A DNA stretch of 64,000 bases from Pyrobaculum sp. 3827-6 (GTDB lineage: Archaea > Thermoproteota > Thermoprotei > Thermoproteales > Thermoproteaceae). A program made the translations under genes and the position numbers. The stretch is taken from contig NZ_JAOTQN010000004.1 in NCBI RefSeq assembly GCF_025641885.1, positions 124,001-188,000 of the forward strand, written 5' to 3'. Of this stretch, positions 26,652 to 34,647 are shown piece after piece. The notes beneath the pieces were generated by a model. The model had not been told where the DNA came from and searched no databases. It saw nothing but the letters and a program-made list of their open reading frames with translations. Each line of letters starts with the position of its first letter. Within the stretch, counting starts at the first letter, position 1.

Positions 26652-27374
26652 ATGCTGGCGTTGCTTGTCATCCTCTTTATGATCCTCTTGTTAATAGTCC
26701 TGCCTCTAGCCCACGCGGGGGAGCTGGCGCCGGGGCTGGGGGAGAGCCTTGTTCTCACGGCGCTGTTCAGCGTAGCGGCCTCGGCGCTGGCATTGTTGCC
26801 GGGCCTCGCGGTGGCTATGTGGGGGAGGGCCCCCGGGAGGGGGCTGGCGGCTCAGATTCTCTACGTCCCGGCGGTGGTGCCCCCCACGGCCGTGGGAGTG
26901 CTTCTCCTTGGCTCAGTAACCGCCCCTGGGAAGATCTGCGGCTGGCTGGGGGTGGACTGTAGATACGTGTCGGAGGCGCTGTACGGGCTGTTCGTCAACA
27001 AGCCGGCTGGCATAGTACTGGCTATGTTTGTAATGGCTCTTCCTGTTGTCTACGCTGTCTTCGACGGAGCTTTGAGGGAGGTGAGGGCGGAGGCGTACTT
27101 CAGGTCGCTGGGCTTCGGCGGGTTGAAGCTTCTGTGGCTTGTCCTCCTCTCCCTGAGGAGAGCCGCCGCCTCCGCCTTTATCTTCTCCTTCCTCAGGGGG
27201 TTCGGCGAGCTGGGCGTCCTCCTGATATTCGCCGCCTACCCCCCGACCCTGCCCATCTACATATACAACTCGTGGCTCATCTACGGCGTCGGCCCGGCGG
27301 TGACCGCCTCTCTGCTGACCATGGCCATCGGAGTGGTGTCTGCATACGTGATTAGGCTATGGCTCTCTCGGTGA
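26652..27374 (+). CDS. wtpB: Tungstate/molybdate ABC transporter permease
   Basis: 240 residues, nearly all hydrophobic helices, with the binding-protein-dependent permease pattern. The EAA-type cytoplasmic loop is AEAYFRSLGFGGLKLLWLV near residues 140-158, which docks with the ATPase, and the following RGFGELGVLLIF is characteristic of ModB/WtpB permeases. The ATPase gene overlaps its 3' end by 16 nt, so the two are co-translated. The ATG at 26652 is placed about 24 nt after a TATA-like sequence. Confidence 0.8.
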   Translation: MLALLVILFMILLLIVLPLAHAGELAPGLGESLVLTALFSVAASALALLPGLAVAMWGRAPGRGLAAQILYVPAVVPPTAVGVLLLGSVTAPGKICGWLGVDCRYVSEALYGLFVNKPAGIVLAMFVMALPVVYAVFDGALREVRAEAYFRSLGFGGLKLLWLVLLSLRRAAASAFIFSFLRGFGELGVLLIFAAYPPTLPIYIYNSWLIYGVGPAVTASLLTMAIGVVSAYVIRLWLSR

Positions 27375-28018
27375 GGGGGCTGAGGGCCAGGAGGGGGCGC
27401 TTCGAGCTGTTTGTCGAGTCCCTCGCCGTAAATTCGGTGGTGGTTCTACTTGGGAGGAATGGGAGCGGCAAGACCACCCTGCTCGACGCGGTCGCCGGCG
27501 TAATCCCGGCGGAGGGGGTAGTGGAGGCGTGCGGCCGCGACGTCTCGGCGCTACCGCCGGAGGAGAGAAGGCTGGTGTATATCCAGGCGACGCCGGTGGA
27601 CCCCCCGGCTAAGGCGAGGAAGTTCCTCAAGGCGGTGGCGGCGCGGTGGGGGAGGGACGGCCGCGCCGTGTTGGAGGTGGCGGAGAGGCTTGGGATTGCA
27701 CATCTGCTGGAGGCCTCTAGCATGTCTACGGGGCAGAAGCAGCTGGTCAACATCGCGGCGGGGCTTCTGGCGGATCCATGCGCCTTCTTGATGGACGAGC
27801 CGGCGTCCCACCTAGACTGGTTTAACAAAAGGCTTGTAAACAATGTCGTGAGGAAGCTGGACAAGCCTGTGCTATACGTAACCCACGACCCGATCGAGGC
27901 GGCGTATGTGGGAGACCGCATCTGCGTGCTGGATCAAGGCAGGTTGACGAAGTGCGTAGACAACCCCGGCGTGAAGACCGACGACGTGGACCGCTTCATA
28001 GAGAGGCTGTTTTCGTAG
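27359..28018 (+). CDS. wtpC: Tungstate/molybdate ABC transporter ATP-binding protein
   Basis: 219 residues. Walker A LGRNGSGKTT is at 31-40, the signature motif is STGQKQ in place of the usual SGGQ-type sequence, and Walker B is AFLMDEPASHLDW. The switch histidine is in VLYVTHDP. It is shorter than typical WtpC/ModC (about 340), lacking the C-terminal TOBE ligand-sensing domain, so regulation by bound oxyanion in the ATPase is absent. Pairing with WtpB by a 16-nt gene overlap gives confidence in the assignment. Confidence 0.8.
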   Translation: MALSVRGLRARRGRFELFVESLAVNSVVVLLGRNGSGKTTLLDAVAGVIPAEGVVEACGRDVSALPPEERRLVYIQATPVDPPAKARKFLKAVAARWGRDGRAVLEVAERLGIAHLLEASSMSTGQKQLVNIAAGLLADPCAFLMDEPASHLDWFNKRLVNNVVRKLDKPVLYVTHDPIEAAYVGDRICVLDQGRLTKCVDNPGVKTDDVDRFIERLFS

Positions 28019-28060
28019 GCGGCTGGCGTTTAAGCCGCGGGAGTTTACATGTAGAGTACA

Positions 28061-28070
28061 CTTAAATATG
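28061..28070 (+). promoter_or_regulatory. TATA-like promoter element of vapBC-like pair
   Basis: CTTAAATATG is centred about 24 nt before the GTG at 28088 of the antitoxin-like gene, the spacing seen before many starts in this window. Confidence 0.4.
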
Positions 28071-28087
28071 TATACTAGAGGATTTAC

Positions 28088-28312
28088 GTGAGTGTGGTCA
28101 TTTCGGTGAGGATCCCCAGGGAGTTGAGAGATAAGCTGAGAGAGCTGGGTATAGACTACTACCGCGAAATTGTGGAGTTTCTCAAGGAGAGGGTCCAGGA
28201 GGAGTACTACAGACAGATGAGCGAGAGGTATAAGAGGCTTTTGGAGAGGGGGCCGCGCCTAGGTGGGGACTTCGCCACGGAGTTTATACGTAAAGACCGT
28301 AAGGCTGGGTAG
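28088..28312 (+). CDS. VapB-like antitoxin
   Basis: A 74-residue protein with the ribbon-helix-helix-like start of crenarchaeal VapB antitoxins: VVISVRIPRELRDKLRELGI, then a long charged helix (YREIVEFLKERVQEEYYRQM). The C-terminal tail (RKDRKAG) is the part that would bind the toxin. The PIN-domain toxin gene begins one base after its stop codon. Since that toxin gene is interrupted, the antitoxin may now have no partner from this locus. The GTG start fits the TATA element upstream. Confidence 0.75.
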   Translation: MSVVISVRIPRELRDKLRELGIDYYREIVEFLKERVQEEYYRQMSERYKRLLERGPRLGGDFATEFIRKDRKAG

Positions 28313-28313
28313 G

Positions 28314-28733
28314 GTGGTCATCGACGCCAGCGTCTGCGTGAAGTGGGTGGTAAACGAGGAGTATAGTGAATACGCGTAGAGGATTAGAGATGACCACCTC
28401 CGAGACGTGGTGCGGGTGGTGATGCCGTCTATAGGAGTTGTGGAGGTGCTGAACGCGTTGCGTAAATACGTGGCTAGGGGGCTTCTGGAGGCGGGCTACG
28501 TGGCGGAGGCTGTGGAGCTACTGTCGGGCTCCGGTATCGAGCTTTATCACGTCGACTGGGGGCTGGCGGGCGAGGCGCTGAGGCTCGCCCTGGAGAGGGG
28601 GCTTTCAGTCTACGACGGGGTGTACGTGGCGCTGGCGAGGAGGCTGGGCGCCGAGCTCTACACTGCGGATCAAGAGGTGGTGAAGAGGGCCGGTGTGGAT
28701 TTTGTGAAGCATGTGAGGGAGTACGGCTCGTAG
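28314..28733 (+). pseudogene. PIN-domain VapC toxin gene interrupted by an in-frame TAG
   Basis: From the GTG at 28314 the frame reads VVIDASVCVKWVVNEEYSEY and then hits TAG at 28377-28379 (codon 22). The same frame continues afterwards as a full PIN domain: MPSIGVVEVLNALRKY, then LSVYDGVYVALARRLGAELY and a TADQEV end. The first acidic active-site residue (D in VVIDAS) lies before the stop; the glutamate (VVEVLNAL) and later aspartates lie after it. A restart at GTG 28407 would give 108 residues lacking the first aspartate and the first strand, probably inactive. The remainder shows no other damage, so the stop is likely recent. A sequencing error cannot be excluded. Confidence 0.8.
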
Positions 28734-28743
28734 ATCTGCGGAA

Positions 28744-28754
28744 TTTTTTTAAAT
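28744..28754 (+). promoter_or_regulatory. TATA-like promoter element of aIF1A gene
   Basis: TTTTTTTAAAT is centred about 25 nt before the ATG at 28774, consistent with a leaderless transcript. Confidence 0.45.
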
Positions 28755-28773
28755 GTGGGCTCAGTAGAGCTCT

Positions 28774-29067
28774 ATGTCTGAATTTCGTGTACCTGGAGAG
28801 GGGGAGGTCTTGGGCAAGGTGGTCGAGATGCTGGGCGACGGGAGGTTTAAAGTTATCTGCGCCGACGGCCAGATCCGTGTGGCGAGGCTCCCCGGGAGGC
28901 TTAGGCGTAAGCTGTGGCTCAAAGCCGGCGACTACGTCATCGTCGCCTTGTGGGATTTCGACAAAGAGAAGGGAGATATTGTGCATAAGTACGAGAAGAG
29001 AGACGTAGAGGAGCTGAGGAGGAGGGGTTTCGCAGATGCTATTGATAGTCTCGACAGCTACGCGTGA
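28774..29067 (+). CDS. Translation initiation factor aIF1A
   Basis: 97 residues, the usual size of archaeal initiation factor 1A. It has the S1/OB-fold signature: GEVLGKVVEMLGDGRFKVIC, then ADGQIRVARLPGRLRRKLWL and KAGDYVIVALWDFD. aIF1A binds the A site of the small ribosomal subunit and helps select the start codon. The C-terminal extension (KRDVEELRRRGF) is short. The next gene's longest frame would overlap this one, but its likely start is downstream. Confidence 0.95.
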   Translation: MSEFRVPGEGEVLGKVVEMLGDGRFKVICADGQIRVARLPGRLRRKLWLKAGDYVIVALWDFDKEKGDIVHKYEKRDVEELRRRGFADAIDSLDSYA

Positions 29068-29115
29068 CGAGGAGCTCGGAGTGCCGAGCGGTGACGAGCA
29101 GCGGCGTGCTGAAAG

Positions 29116-29123
29116 TTTAAAAA
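29116..29123 (+). promoter_or_regulatory. TATA-like element deciding the start at 29144
   Basis: TTTAAAAA lies about 25 nt upstream of the GTG at 29144 and inside the longer open frame that begins at 29036. It supports the shorter, leaderless start. Confidence 0.45.
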
Positions 29124-29143
29124 ACCCTAACGAGGCGTATATT

Positions 29144-29590
29144 GTGAAGTTCCCCCCGGTGGGGGTTGACCAAGTCCTAGGCCTCCTCAAGGTGGTTCAC
29201 AACCTCGGCGGGAGGGCAGACGCTATGTATATCAACGACGCGGTAGACGCCGACATGGGCGAGCTGTCCCACGTCATAGACGCCGCCGAGATGCTGGGCC
29301 TCTTGAAAGCCCACGGGGGGGACTTGGAGCTCACGCCGGAGGGGCGCCTAGCCGTGGAGAAGCCCGTGAGGGAGTTCCAGAAACACCTCAAGAAAAAGCT
29401 GGCGCACCTCGAGCCATTTGCAAGCCTCCTAGACATGGTTAAGAAAGGCGGAAGGGCAGAGGTGGAGGAGGTTATAAACTTCATCAAGGGACATGGCTAC
29501 GACGACGTGGGAGCCAGGAGGATAATAAACTGGGGCGTCTTCGCCCAGCTCATAGAGATAGACGACGGCGAGTGGGTAATCCCGGCGTAG
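29144..29590 (+). CDS. AAA-associated C-terminal domain protein (stand-alone)
   Basis: 148 residues from the GTG at 29144. It resembles the AAA-associated C-terminal domain found fused to ATPases of NitT/TauT-type ABC importers: LLKVVHNLGGRADAMYINDA, then VIDAAEMLGLLKAHGGDLEL and TPEGRLAVE. Here it is a separate gene. About 3 kb away is a NitT/TauT-type ATPase (32345-33079) that lacks this domain, so the two may act together (inference). A winged-helix-like region (EVEEVINFIKGHGYDDVGARRIINW) ends the protein. The frame extends upstream to 29036, but that would overlap aIF1A. Confidence 0.65.
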   Translation: MKFPPVGVDQVLGLLKVVHNLGGRADAMYINDAVDADMGELSHVIDAAEMLGLLKAHGGDLELTPEGRLAVEKPVREFQKHLKKKLAHLEPFASLLDMVKKGGRAEVEEVINFIKGHGYDDVGARRIINWGVFAQLIEIDDGEWVIPA

Positions 29591-30143
29591 CGTCGCCAGA
29601 TCCTAACCTCCACCTCGGACACTCAACAGATCCACCCCACCTCTTCGCAACACAGTGAATATGCCAGAGGATGAGGTAACCTAGTAGATACATCGGGATG
29701 TCGAACGGCGACGGCAACGCCGTAGGGAGAATATCATAGGCATAAGGAACCACGAGGCGATATATCCGCCCCAAGGCGTTTATTACAACACCGCCTGCGA
29801 AAGCGCCAGCCCAGAAAAACACTAGAGAGGCCAGTCTTCCGAGGCCCTTGCCGTAAAGAAGCGGGCCAAGTAACATAATGACCATCACGACGTATACTGC
29901 TGACTTTGCAAATCCGTAGAAAACGCCTAGATGCGCCACTAAATACATCACGAAGTACAGAACCATCCAGAGGGGCCTCCCCACCAATGAGTCAAAATAA
30001 GTCGCGTAGAACGAGAAAAATCCCACAGAGTACAAAGCAAGTCGCCACGACCCACCGACAAAGTGGTAGACGAGATAATTAAATAAAGAATAAATCAGAG
30101 AAAAAATAGCAAAATTTCTTAACTTATCTATAATTATTAACAT
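29550..30143 (-). CDS. Polytopic membrane protein
   Basis: 197 residues from the ATG at 30143, with about five hydrophobic helices (for example FAIFSLIYSLFNYLVYHFV and LVFFWAGAFAGGVVINALG) and a polar C-terminal tail of about 30 residues. No family recognised. Its start overlaps the end of the secreted-protein gene by 20 nt, so it is likely translated with it and may be its membrane partner. The 3' end overlaps the convergent gene at 29144-29590 by 41 nt. Confidence 0.6.
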   Translation of the reverse strand: MLIIIDKLRNFAIFSLIYSLFNYLVYHFVGGSWRLALYSVGFFSFYATYFDSLVGRPLWMVLYFVMYLVAHLGVFYGFAKSAVYVVMVIMLLGPLLYGKGLGRLASLVFFWAGAFAGGVVINALGRIYRLVVPYAYDILPTALPSPFDIPMYLLGYLILWHIHCVAKRWGGSVECPRWRLGSGDATPGLPTRRRLSL

Positions 30144-32253
30144 TACACTGTAAACTAGCAGGTACATTACTCAAATCTTCTTGTTTGCCACAGGTAAATG
30201 TTCTATAGACATCTACATACTGGGTGGCGTACATGTTTATGAAGCTAACCGGCTTGTAGTACTGAGCAACTGGTATAGATGAGGAATCGCTGTATATTAG
30301 CCTACCACACATATAGACCTCCTTAGTGCTAATGGAGTAGTCTCCCCCACTACCCGGGAATGACAATTCAAAGGGCATGGTTAACACTATGGGTTTCCCC
30401 GTGTCGTACACATTTACATTAACTGAAACAACGAGATAATTATAATCATTACTGACCTGGGCATATGTGTTTCCAGTTATAGCGTTCACAGTCGGATCAG
30501 CCTGTAGTAACCAGCTGAGATAGTTACCAATCTTTTCCAAAATCTTCCCCATCGTAGCGAAAAGCTGAGCCACCCAGCCTAGGATTTGCGAAACAATATC
30601 ATATGTACTACCGCCTTGTACGTATAGCGATGGGCTGCCACCTCGTAGTTGAGTCCCGCCGCCGTTTAAAGCCAGCTTTATCTTAAAAGCCTCTCCGGGA
30701 CATAGAGCGCCATTTTGATATGGCGATAGATACGCCGCAAGCCTCATACTGTCAGTGTTTGGGTTTTGACCTCTGTCATAGATTTTGATCTCGACTCTTT
30801 GGGCGTAAAAGGGTGTTGTGTACACCGCGTATAGCCATGGCAACACGCCGTCTCTCCATAGATACGAAGTGTATCTATTAGGCTCTGGCCTGTAGAGGCC
30901 GTATATCGCTAGCTTTGCGTTAGATACCGTGACAGTATAACCGTCGATAGGTCCTACCAATATCGGGTCGGTGGATCCGCCCGTCTTAGCGTTTTCATAT
31001 GGAGGTATCCACGTGTTTATTGTATATCTCCAACAGCCTCTTGAGACCGACTGCCCATATACCCTCGTCACATAGGTAGTACCCCAGTATATATCTATAT
31101 AGTTTCTACTAGTACCACATAGTGTTAATGAGCCTATTAGATATGTGGTTGAATACGCCACGCCAGGTGGAACCGTATAGCCTGGAAACACCAAGTAATA
31201 CCCATCAGATCTCTGGACCCTCGGCGGCACGTTTAGAGTGCCAGTCGCTATGTCAGATGAAACTACGTGAAACCTCTGCCAGTAGCCTGATGCGCTCCCG
31301 TAGATTACCACAAAGGCGTCGAAAGTACACTCATAGTTTGGTGGTGTGCCGGCAATCACTAAGCTAATCTCTACCGTCTTGGCATCTCCTCTTTTAAAAA
31401 CATGGTAAATTGTGGCATACGGCGCCGATGGGGAGAGGTATACAGAGTAGCCCATCGTGTAGGAAGACCCGTCTTGATATGTTTCTCTTATCCACACGTT
31501 ATGCGTAGCTCCAAACAAAGTTGTAGATGGAATAGTGGAGGCCGCCGTTATCACCACCTCAGCCGCGTAGGTATCTGGAGGAAGCTGAATCGTCCCTCCG
31601 ACAGACGATGACGCAAAGCACGGATATTTGTAGTACTTGTCGGTTTGTTTTAGTTTAAAAGCGCCCATATAATCGAAGGTTGCCGTAGTCGCGTAGTAGC
31701 TATTGTATAGAGGCTCTATCTCTCCGACTGTCGGCGACTGCGGCTGATTGGTTATCCGCCTGCCTGCAGGTTTATGTACTTGTCTTTGTAATATCTTAGC
31801 ATTTAGCCTAGCGCTAGTTAAGTTATCGGGCGAAGCCGCCGGAATTGTCGTTGCTATGAAGATGTGGTAGGTGTCACGGTCATCGCTTTGCACCAAGGCG
31901 TACATCCCCTCCAAATCTGGCATTATTCCTGGCGGTCGTGTGGCGTTTCTACGGGGTAGGTACATGCACAGCTTGGTGCCCGGCTCAAGAGCTGGTGGGA
32001 GCACCACAGCGCGGCCAACTGAGGGATTTGTCTTATTCAGCTCGTTTATGTATATAATGGAGACTGCCTTTGCCTCCACGTATAGAGGCGTTGACAGCCA
32101 TTCTGTGCCGTTCCACCACATGGCACCTAACATATGCGAAGGGTGCCCAGCGAGCCCAAGCGCCGCTACTGAAAGACACACTTCAGATAACTGCTGGGCT
32201 TGAAGTAACGTAGCCAACAGTAGCGCCACAACTGGAATGAGTCTTTTCAGCAC
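30124..32253 (-). CDS. Large secreted protein, unrecognised
   Basis: 709 residues with a clear signal peptide (LKRLIPVVALLLATLLQA, cleavage near residue 20). The rest is rich in Tyr, Thr, Ser, Gly and Pro with scattered cysteines, as in beta-rich extracellular proteins stabilised by disulfides. A single hydrophobic segment near two thirds of the length (ILGWVAQLFATMGKILEKIG) could be an amphipathic helix or membrane-associated region. No C-terminal anchor is present, and the membrane protein gene overlapping its end may hold it at the cell surface. Family unknown. The DNA here is less GC-rich than its neighbours. Confidence 0.65.
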   Translation of the reverse strand: MLKRLIPVVALLLATLLQAQQLSEVCLSVAALGLAGHPSHMLGAMWWNGTEWLSTPLYVEAKAVSIIYINELNKTNPSVGRAVVLPPALEPGTKLCMYLPRRNATRPPGIMPDLEGMYALVQSDDRDTYHIFIATTIPAASPDNLTSARLNAKILQRQVHKPAGRRITNQPQSPTVGEIEPLYNSYYATTATFDYMGAFKLKQTDKYYKYPCFASSSVGGTIQLPPDTYAAEVVITAASTIPSTTLFGATHNVWIRETYQDGSSYTMGYSVYLSPSAPYATIYHVFKRGDAKTVEISLVIAGTPPNYECTFDAFVVIYGSASGYWQRFHVVSSDIATGTLNVPPRVQRSDGYYLVFPGYTVPPGVAYSTTYLIGSLTLCGTSRNYIDIYWGTTYVTRVYGQSVSRGCWRYTINTWIPPYENAKTGGSTDPILVGPIDGYTVTVSNAKLAIYGLYRPEPNRYTSYLWRDGVLPWLYAVYTTPFYAQRVEIKIYDRGQNPNTDSMRLAAYLSPYQNGALCPGEAFKIKLALNGGGTQLRGGSPSLYVQGGSTYDIVSQILGWVAQLFATMGKILEKIGNYLSWLLQADPTVNAITGNTYAQVSNDYNYLVVSVNVNVYDTGKPIVLTMPFELSFPGSGGDYSISTKEVYMCGRLIYSDSSSIPVAQYYKPVSFINMYATQYVDVYRTFTCGKQEDLSNVPASLQCNVNNYR

Positions 32254-32344
32254 AAATGAATGTAATGAGATATTTTTAAATTTCCTATTTTAAATTTTCT
32301 ATATGATACAGCCCATTTCCTATCCTTGGTACCGTATTACAAAT

Positions 32345-33079
32345 TTATATATATGAGTATACCTGGTCTAGGTATTTCTGGAATTCCTGGCTCTTCCTGT
32401 TGCGGGGGTATGGGAGGTCGATACGCAGGTCGGCAACCACCTTGGCGGGTCTGGCGCTCAGCACAACAATTCTATTAGCTATGTAGACAGCCTCGTCCAC
32501 CGCGTGGGTCACCATCACTACCGTGTGGACCGTGGAGAGGTTCTCGTGCCAGATCTTTACCAGCTCAGACCTGAGGCTCTCCGCCGTCAGCGGGTCCAGG
32601 GCGGAGAAGGGCTCGTCCAGCAGGAGGACCTCGGGCTCCACCGCCAACGCCCTCGCCAGGGCAACTCTCTGCTGCATCCCGCCGGATAGTTGCTTCGGAT
32701 ACGCCTCCTCGAAGCCGGACAGCCCCACGAAGGAGAGAAACCGCGCCGCGGCCTCCCTAGCCTCCCCCCACCCCATCCCCCTCGCCACGAGGGGGAGAGC
32801 CACGTTGTCAAGCGCCGACTTCCACGGAAGTAGGGTGGGAGATTGAAACATGAGCGCTATCTCTCTCCTCGGCCCCCTAACGGGCTCCCCCCTGAACCTG
32901 ATCTCCCCGGCGTCTGGCCGCTCTAGGCCGGCTATCATCCTCAAGAGGGTAGATTTACCACAGCCAGAGGGCCCCAGCAACGCCACGAATTCGCCCGTCT
33001 CGACGTTTAGACTTATTCCGTTGAATACCTCGACCCTCCCGTAGAACTTCTTCACCCTGTCCACCTCTATCAGCGCCAT
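32345..33079 (-). CDS. NitT/TauT-type ABC transporter ATP-binding protein
   Basis: 244 residues from the ATG at 33079 (MALIEVDRVKKFYG). Walker A LLGPSGCGKSTL, the Q-loop in ALMFQSPTLLPWK, signature LSGGMQQRVALARAL, Walker B VLLLDEPFSALDP and switch VMVTHAVDEAVYIANRIVV are the hallmarks of the SsuB/TauB/NrtD group. The gene overlaps the fused permease by about 10 nt. An upstream start at 33109 would add 10 charged residues and overlap further. Import substrate unknown: nitrate, sulfonate, thiamine precursors or others are possible. Confidence 0.85.
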   Translation of the reverse strand: MALIEVDRVKKFYGRVEVFNGISLNVETGEFVALLGPSGCGKSTLLRMIAGLERPDAGEIRFRGEPVRGPRREIALMFQSPTLLPWKSALDNVALPLVARGMGWGEAREAAARFLSFVGLSGFEEAYPKQLSGGMQQRVALARALAVEPEVLLLDEPFSALDPLTAESLRSELVKIWHENLSTVHTVVMVTHAVDEAVYIANRIVVLSARPAKVVADLRIDLPYPRNRKSQEFQKYLDQVYSYI

Positions 33080-34500
33080 CTCGCCGCCCTCTCGTAAAGC
33101 CTTTTCCACAGGTATTTGTTCACCGCCACCACGACGCCGGTCATGACGGCGACGGACGCTAGGAGGATGGGCATATCGCCTCGATCAGCCGCCTTAGCCA
33201 TGAGGCTTCCCAAGCCGTGCACCCCCGCCAGCGGCTCGGCTACGATGGAGGCGTTCCACGCCCCTCCCCAGGTCGTCAAGAGCCCGGTGATTAGGTACGG
33301 CAACGACGCCGGTATGAGGATGTTTAGCAGGTAGGCACGGCCCCCTATTCCGTAGGCCCTCGCAAGATCCTGCGGCACATCTCGCCACGCCGCCACGGTG
33401 TTGAGCACAGCGTACACCACAGCCCCCGGCAGGAGTAGCAGAACGGCGAGGGCCTCCCCCCTCACTAAGGCGCCTAGGAGGGGGTATAAAAATACAGCCG
33501 GTACGGAGGAAAGCAGAGAGACGCCCAGCAGGACCGCGGTCTCCCAGCCCGGGTTCCTCACCACTATGTAAAGCGCAGCGAGCCCCGCCGCCCCGCTGAG
33601 GGCCATCACAGCGAGGACCCTCAGCAGAGTCAGAGGCGCCTCAGCCGCCGACACGGCGACGCCGCGCAGAAACTCGGCGAGCTGGGGGAGAGAGGGCGAC
33701 GTGCCCACCCCGTAGTACACGGCGGCGAGGAGGAGCGCCGCGGCGAGCGCCACCACCACGTGCCAGCCGTATTTGAGCCAGGCGCCCAGCGCCTCGGCGA
33801 CGGCGCCCGGAGGCTGGGGCACCTCCCTGGTGAGCCTCCGCCAGAGGGTTAGGTACAGCGCCACGTTGCCCAGCACCCCCAGAGCTATGCCTACATACGC
33901 CGTCTGGTAGTCCCCCCTGTCAAAAGACTCAACCACGAGGCTACCAATGCCAAACAGCTTAACCTCGGTGCCCAGGGTGATGACCTCGGAGGCCGTTATG
34001 AAGAAGAAGGCGTTTGCCCACGAGACGGGTATGTTGTAGTAAATCCCCCTCAGAGCCGCGGGCACCAGGACGTGGCCCAGCTCCAGCCTCTCGTTTAGAT
34101 ATAGGCGCGCCATCTCTAGATACTCCCCGGGGAGCGTCTTAAAAGACTGGTACACGCTGAAAATTATGTTCCACGCCATGGACGTGAAGATCAGAAAGAC
34201 AGCCGCCACCTCAGCCCCCGCCAAGGGGAAGACGTAGATAAAGACGTAGAGAGCCACCGGGAAGAATCCGAGAATCGGCACCGACTGCAACACGTCAAGC
34301 ACAGGCAACATAAACGACTCCACACACCTAGACCTATACATGGCGTAGGCAACGGCGTACGCCACAGCCACAGTCACCAACAGCGCCGCCGCCATCCTTC
34401 CAAAAGTCGCCAAAAGAGCTAGAAACGCCAGGGCCACTGACCACGCCACCCCATAGGGACACCGGCAGAACAAGTATAAAAACAGTACAGACGTCAGCAC
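33070..34500 (-). CDS. Fused double ABC permease, NitT/TauT type
   Basis: 476 residues made of two permease units in tandem. Each has five to six helices and an EAA loop: GEYLEMARLYLNERLELGHV near residue 138-157 and PQDLARAYGIGGRAYLLNIL near 385-404. Most permeases of this type are about 250 residues and act as homodimers; here both halves are in one chain. No substrate-binding protein gene is adjacent, which is unusual for an importer. A TATA-like TTTTTTATA at about 34562-34570 (minus) precedes it by about 65 nt. The ATPase gene follows with an overlap. Confidence 0.85.
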   Translation of the reverse strand: MLTSVLFLYLFCRCPYGVAWSVALAFLALLATFGRMAAALLVTVAVAYAVAYAMYRSRCVESFMLPVLDVLQSVPILGFFPVALYVFIYVFPLAGAEVAAVFLIFTSMAWNIIFSVYQSFKTLPGEYLEMARLYLNERLELGHVLVPAALRGIYYNIPVSWANAFFFITASEVITLGTEVKLFGIGSLVVESFDRGDYQTAYVGIALGVLGNVALYLTLWRRLTREVPQPPGAVAEALGAWLKYGWHVVVALAAALLLAAVYYGVGTSPSLPQLAEFLRGVAVSAAEAPLTLLRVLAVMALSGAAGLAALYIVVRNPGWETAVLLGVSLLSSVPAVFLYPLLGALVRGEALAVLLLLPGAVVYAVLNTVAAWRDVPQDLARAYGIGGRAYLLNILIPASLPYLITGLLTTWGGAWNASIVAEPLAGVHGLGSLMAKAADRGDMPILLASVAVMTGVVVAVNKYLWKRLYERAARWR

Positions 34501-34647
34501 TCGGCAAACTCCTCACAACTCAGGCGAGGTCTCCCACACATCACGAGTAAGAGTCGGAGGGGTATAAAAAATACTACACATCTACACCCCTCAGCCGACG
34601 TTATTATCAAGAGTTCGTCAAACGGCGTTCAGGCGGGCCGGCGGCTG

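Noticed and set aside
28377-28379. TAG in vapC as a pyrrolysine codon
   Set aside because: No pyl genes or PYLIS-like element were seen and pyrrolysine is not expected in this group; a nonsense mutation is simpler.
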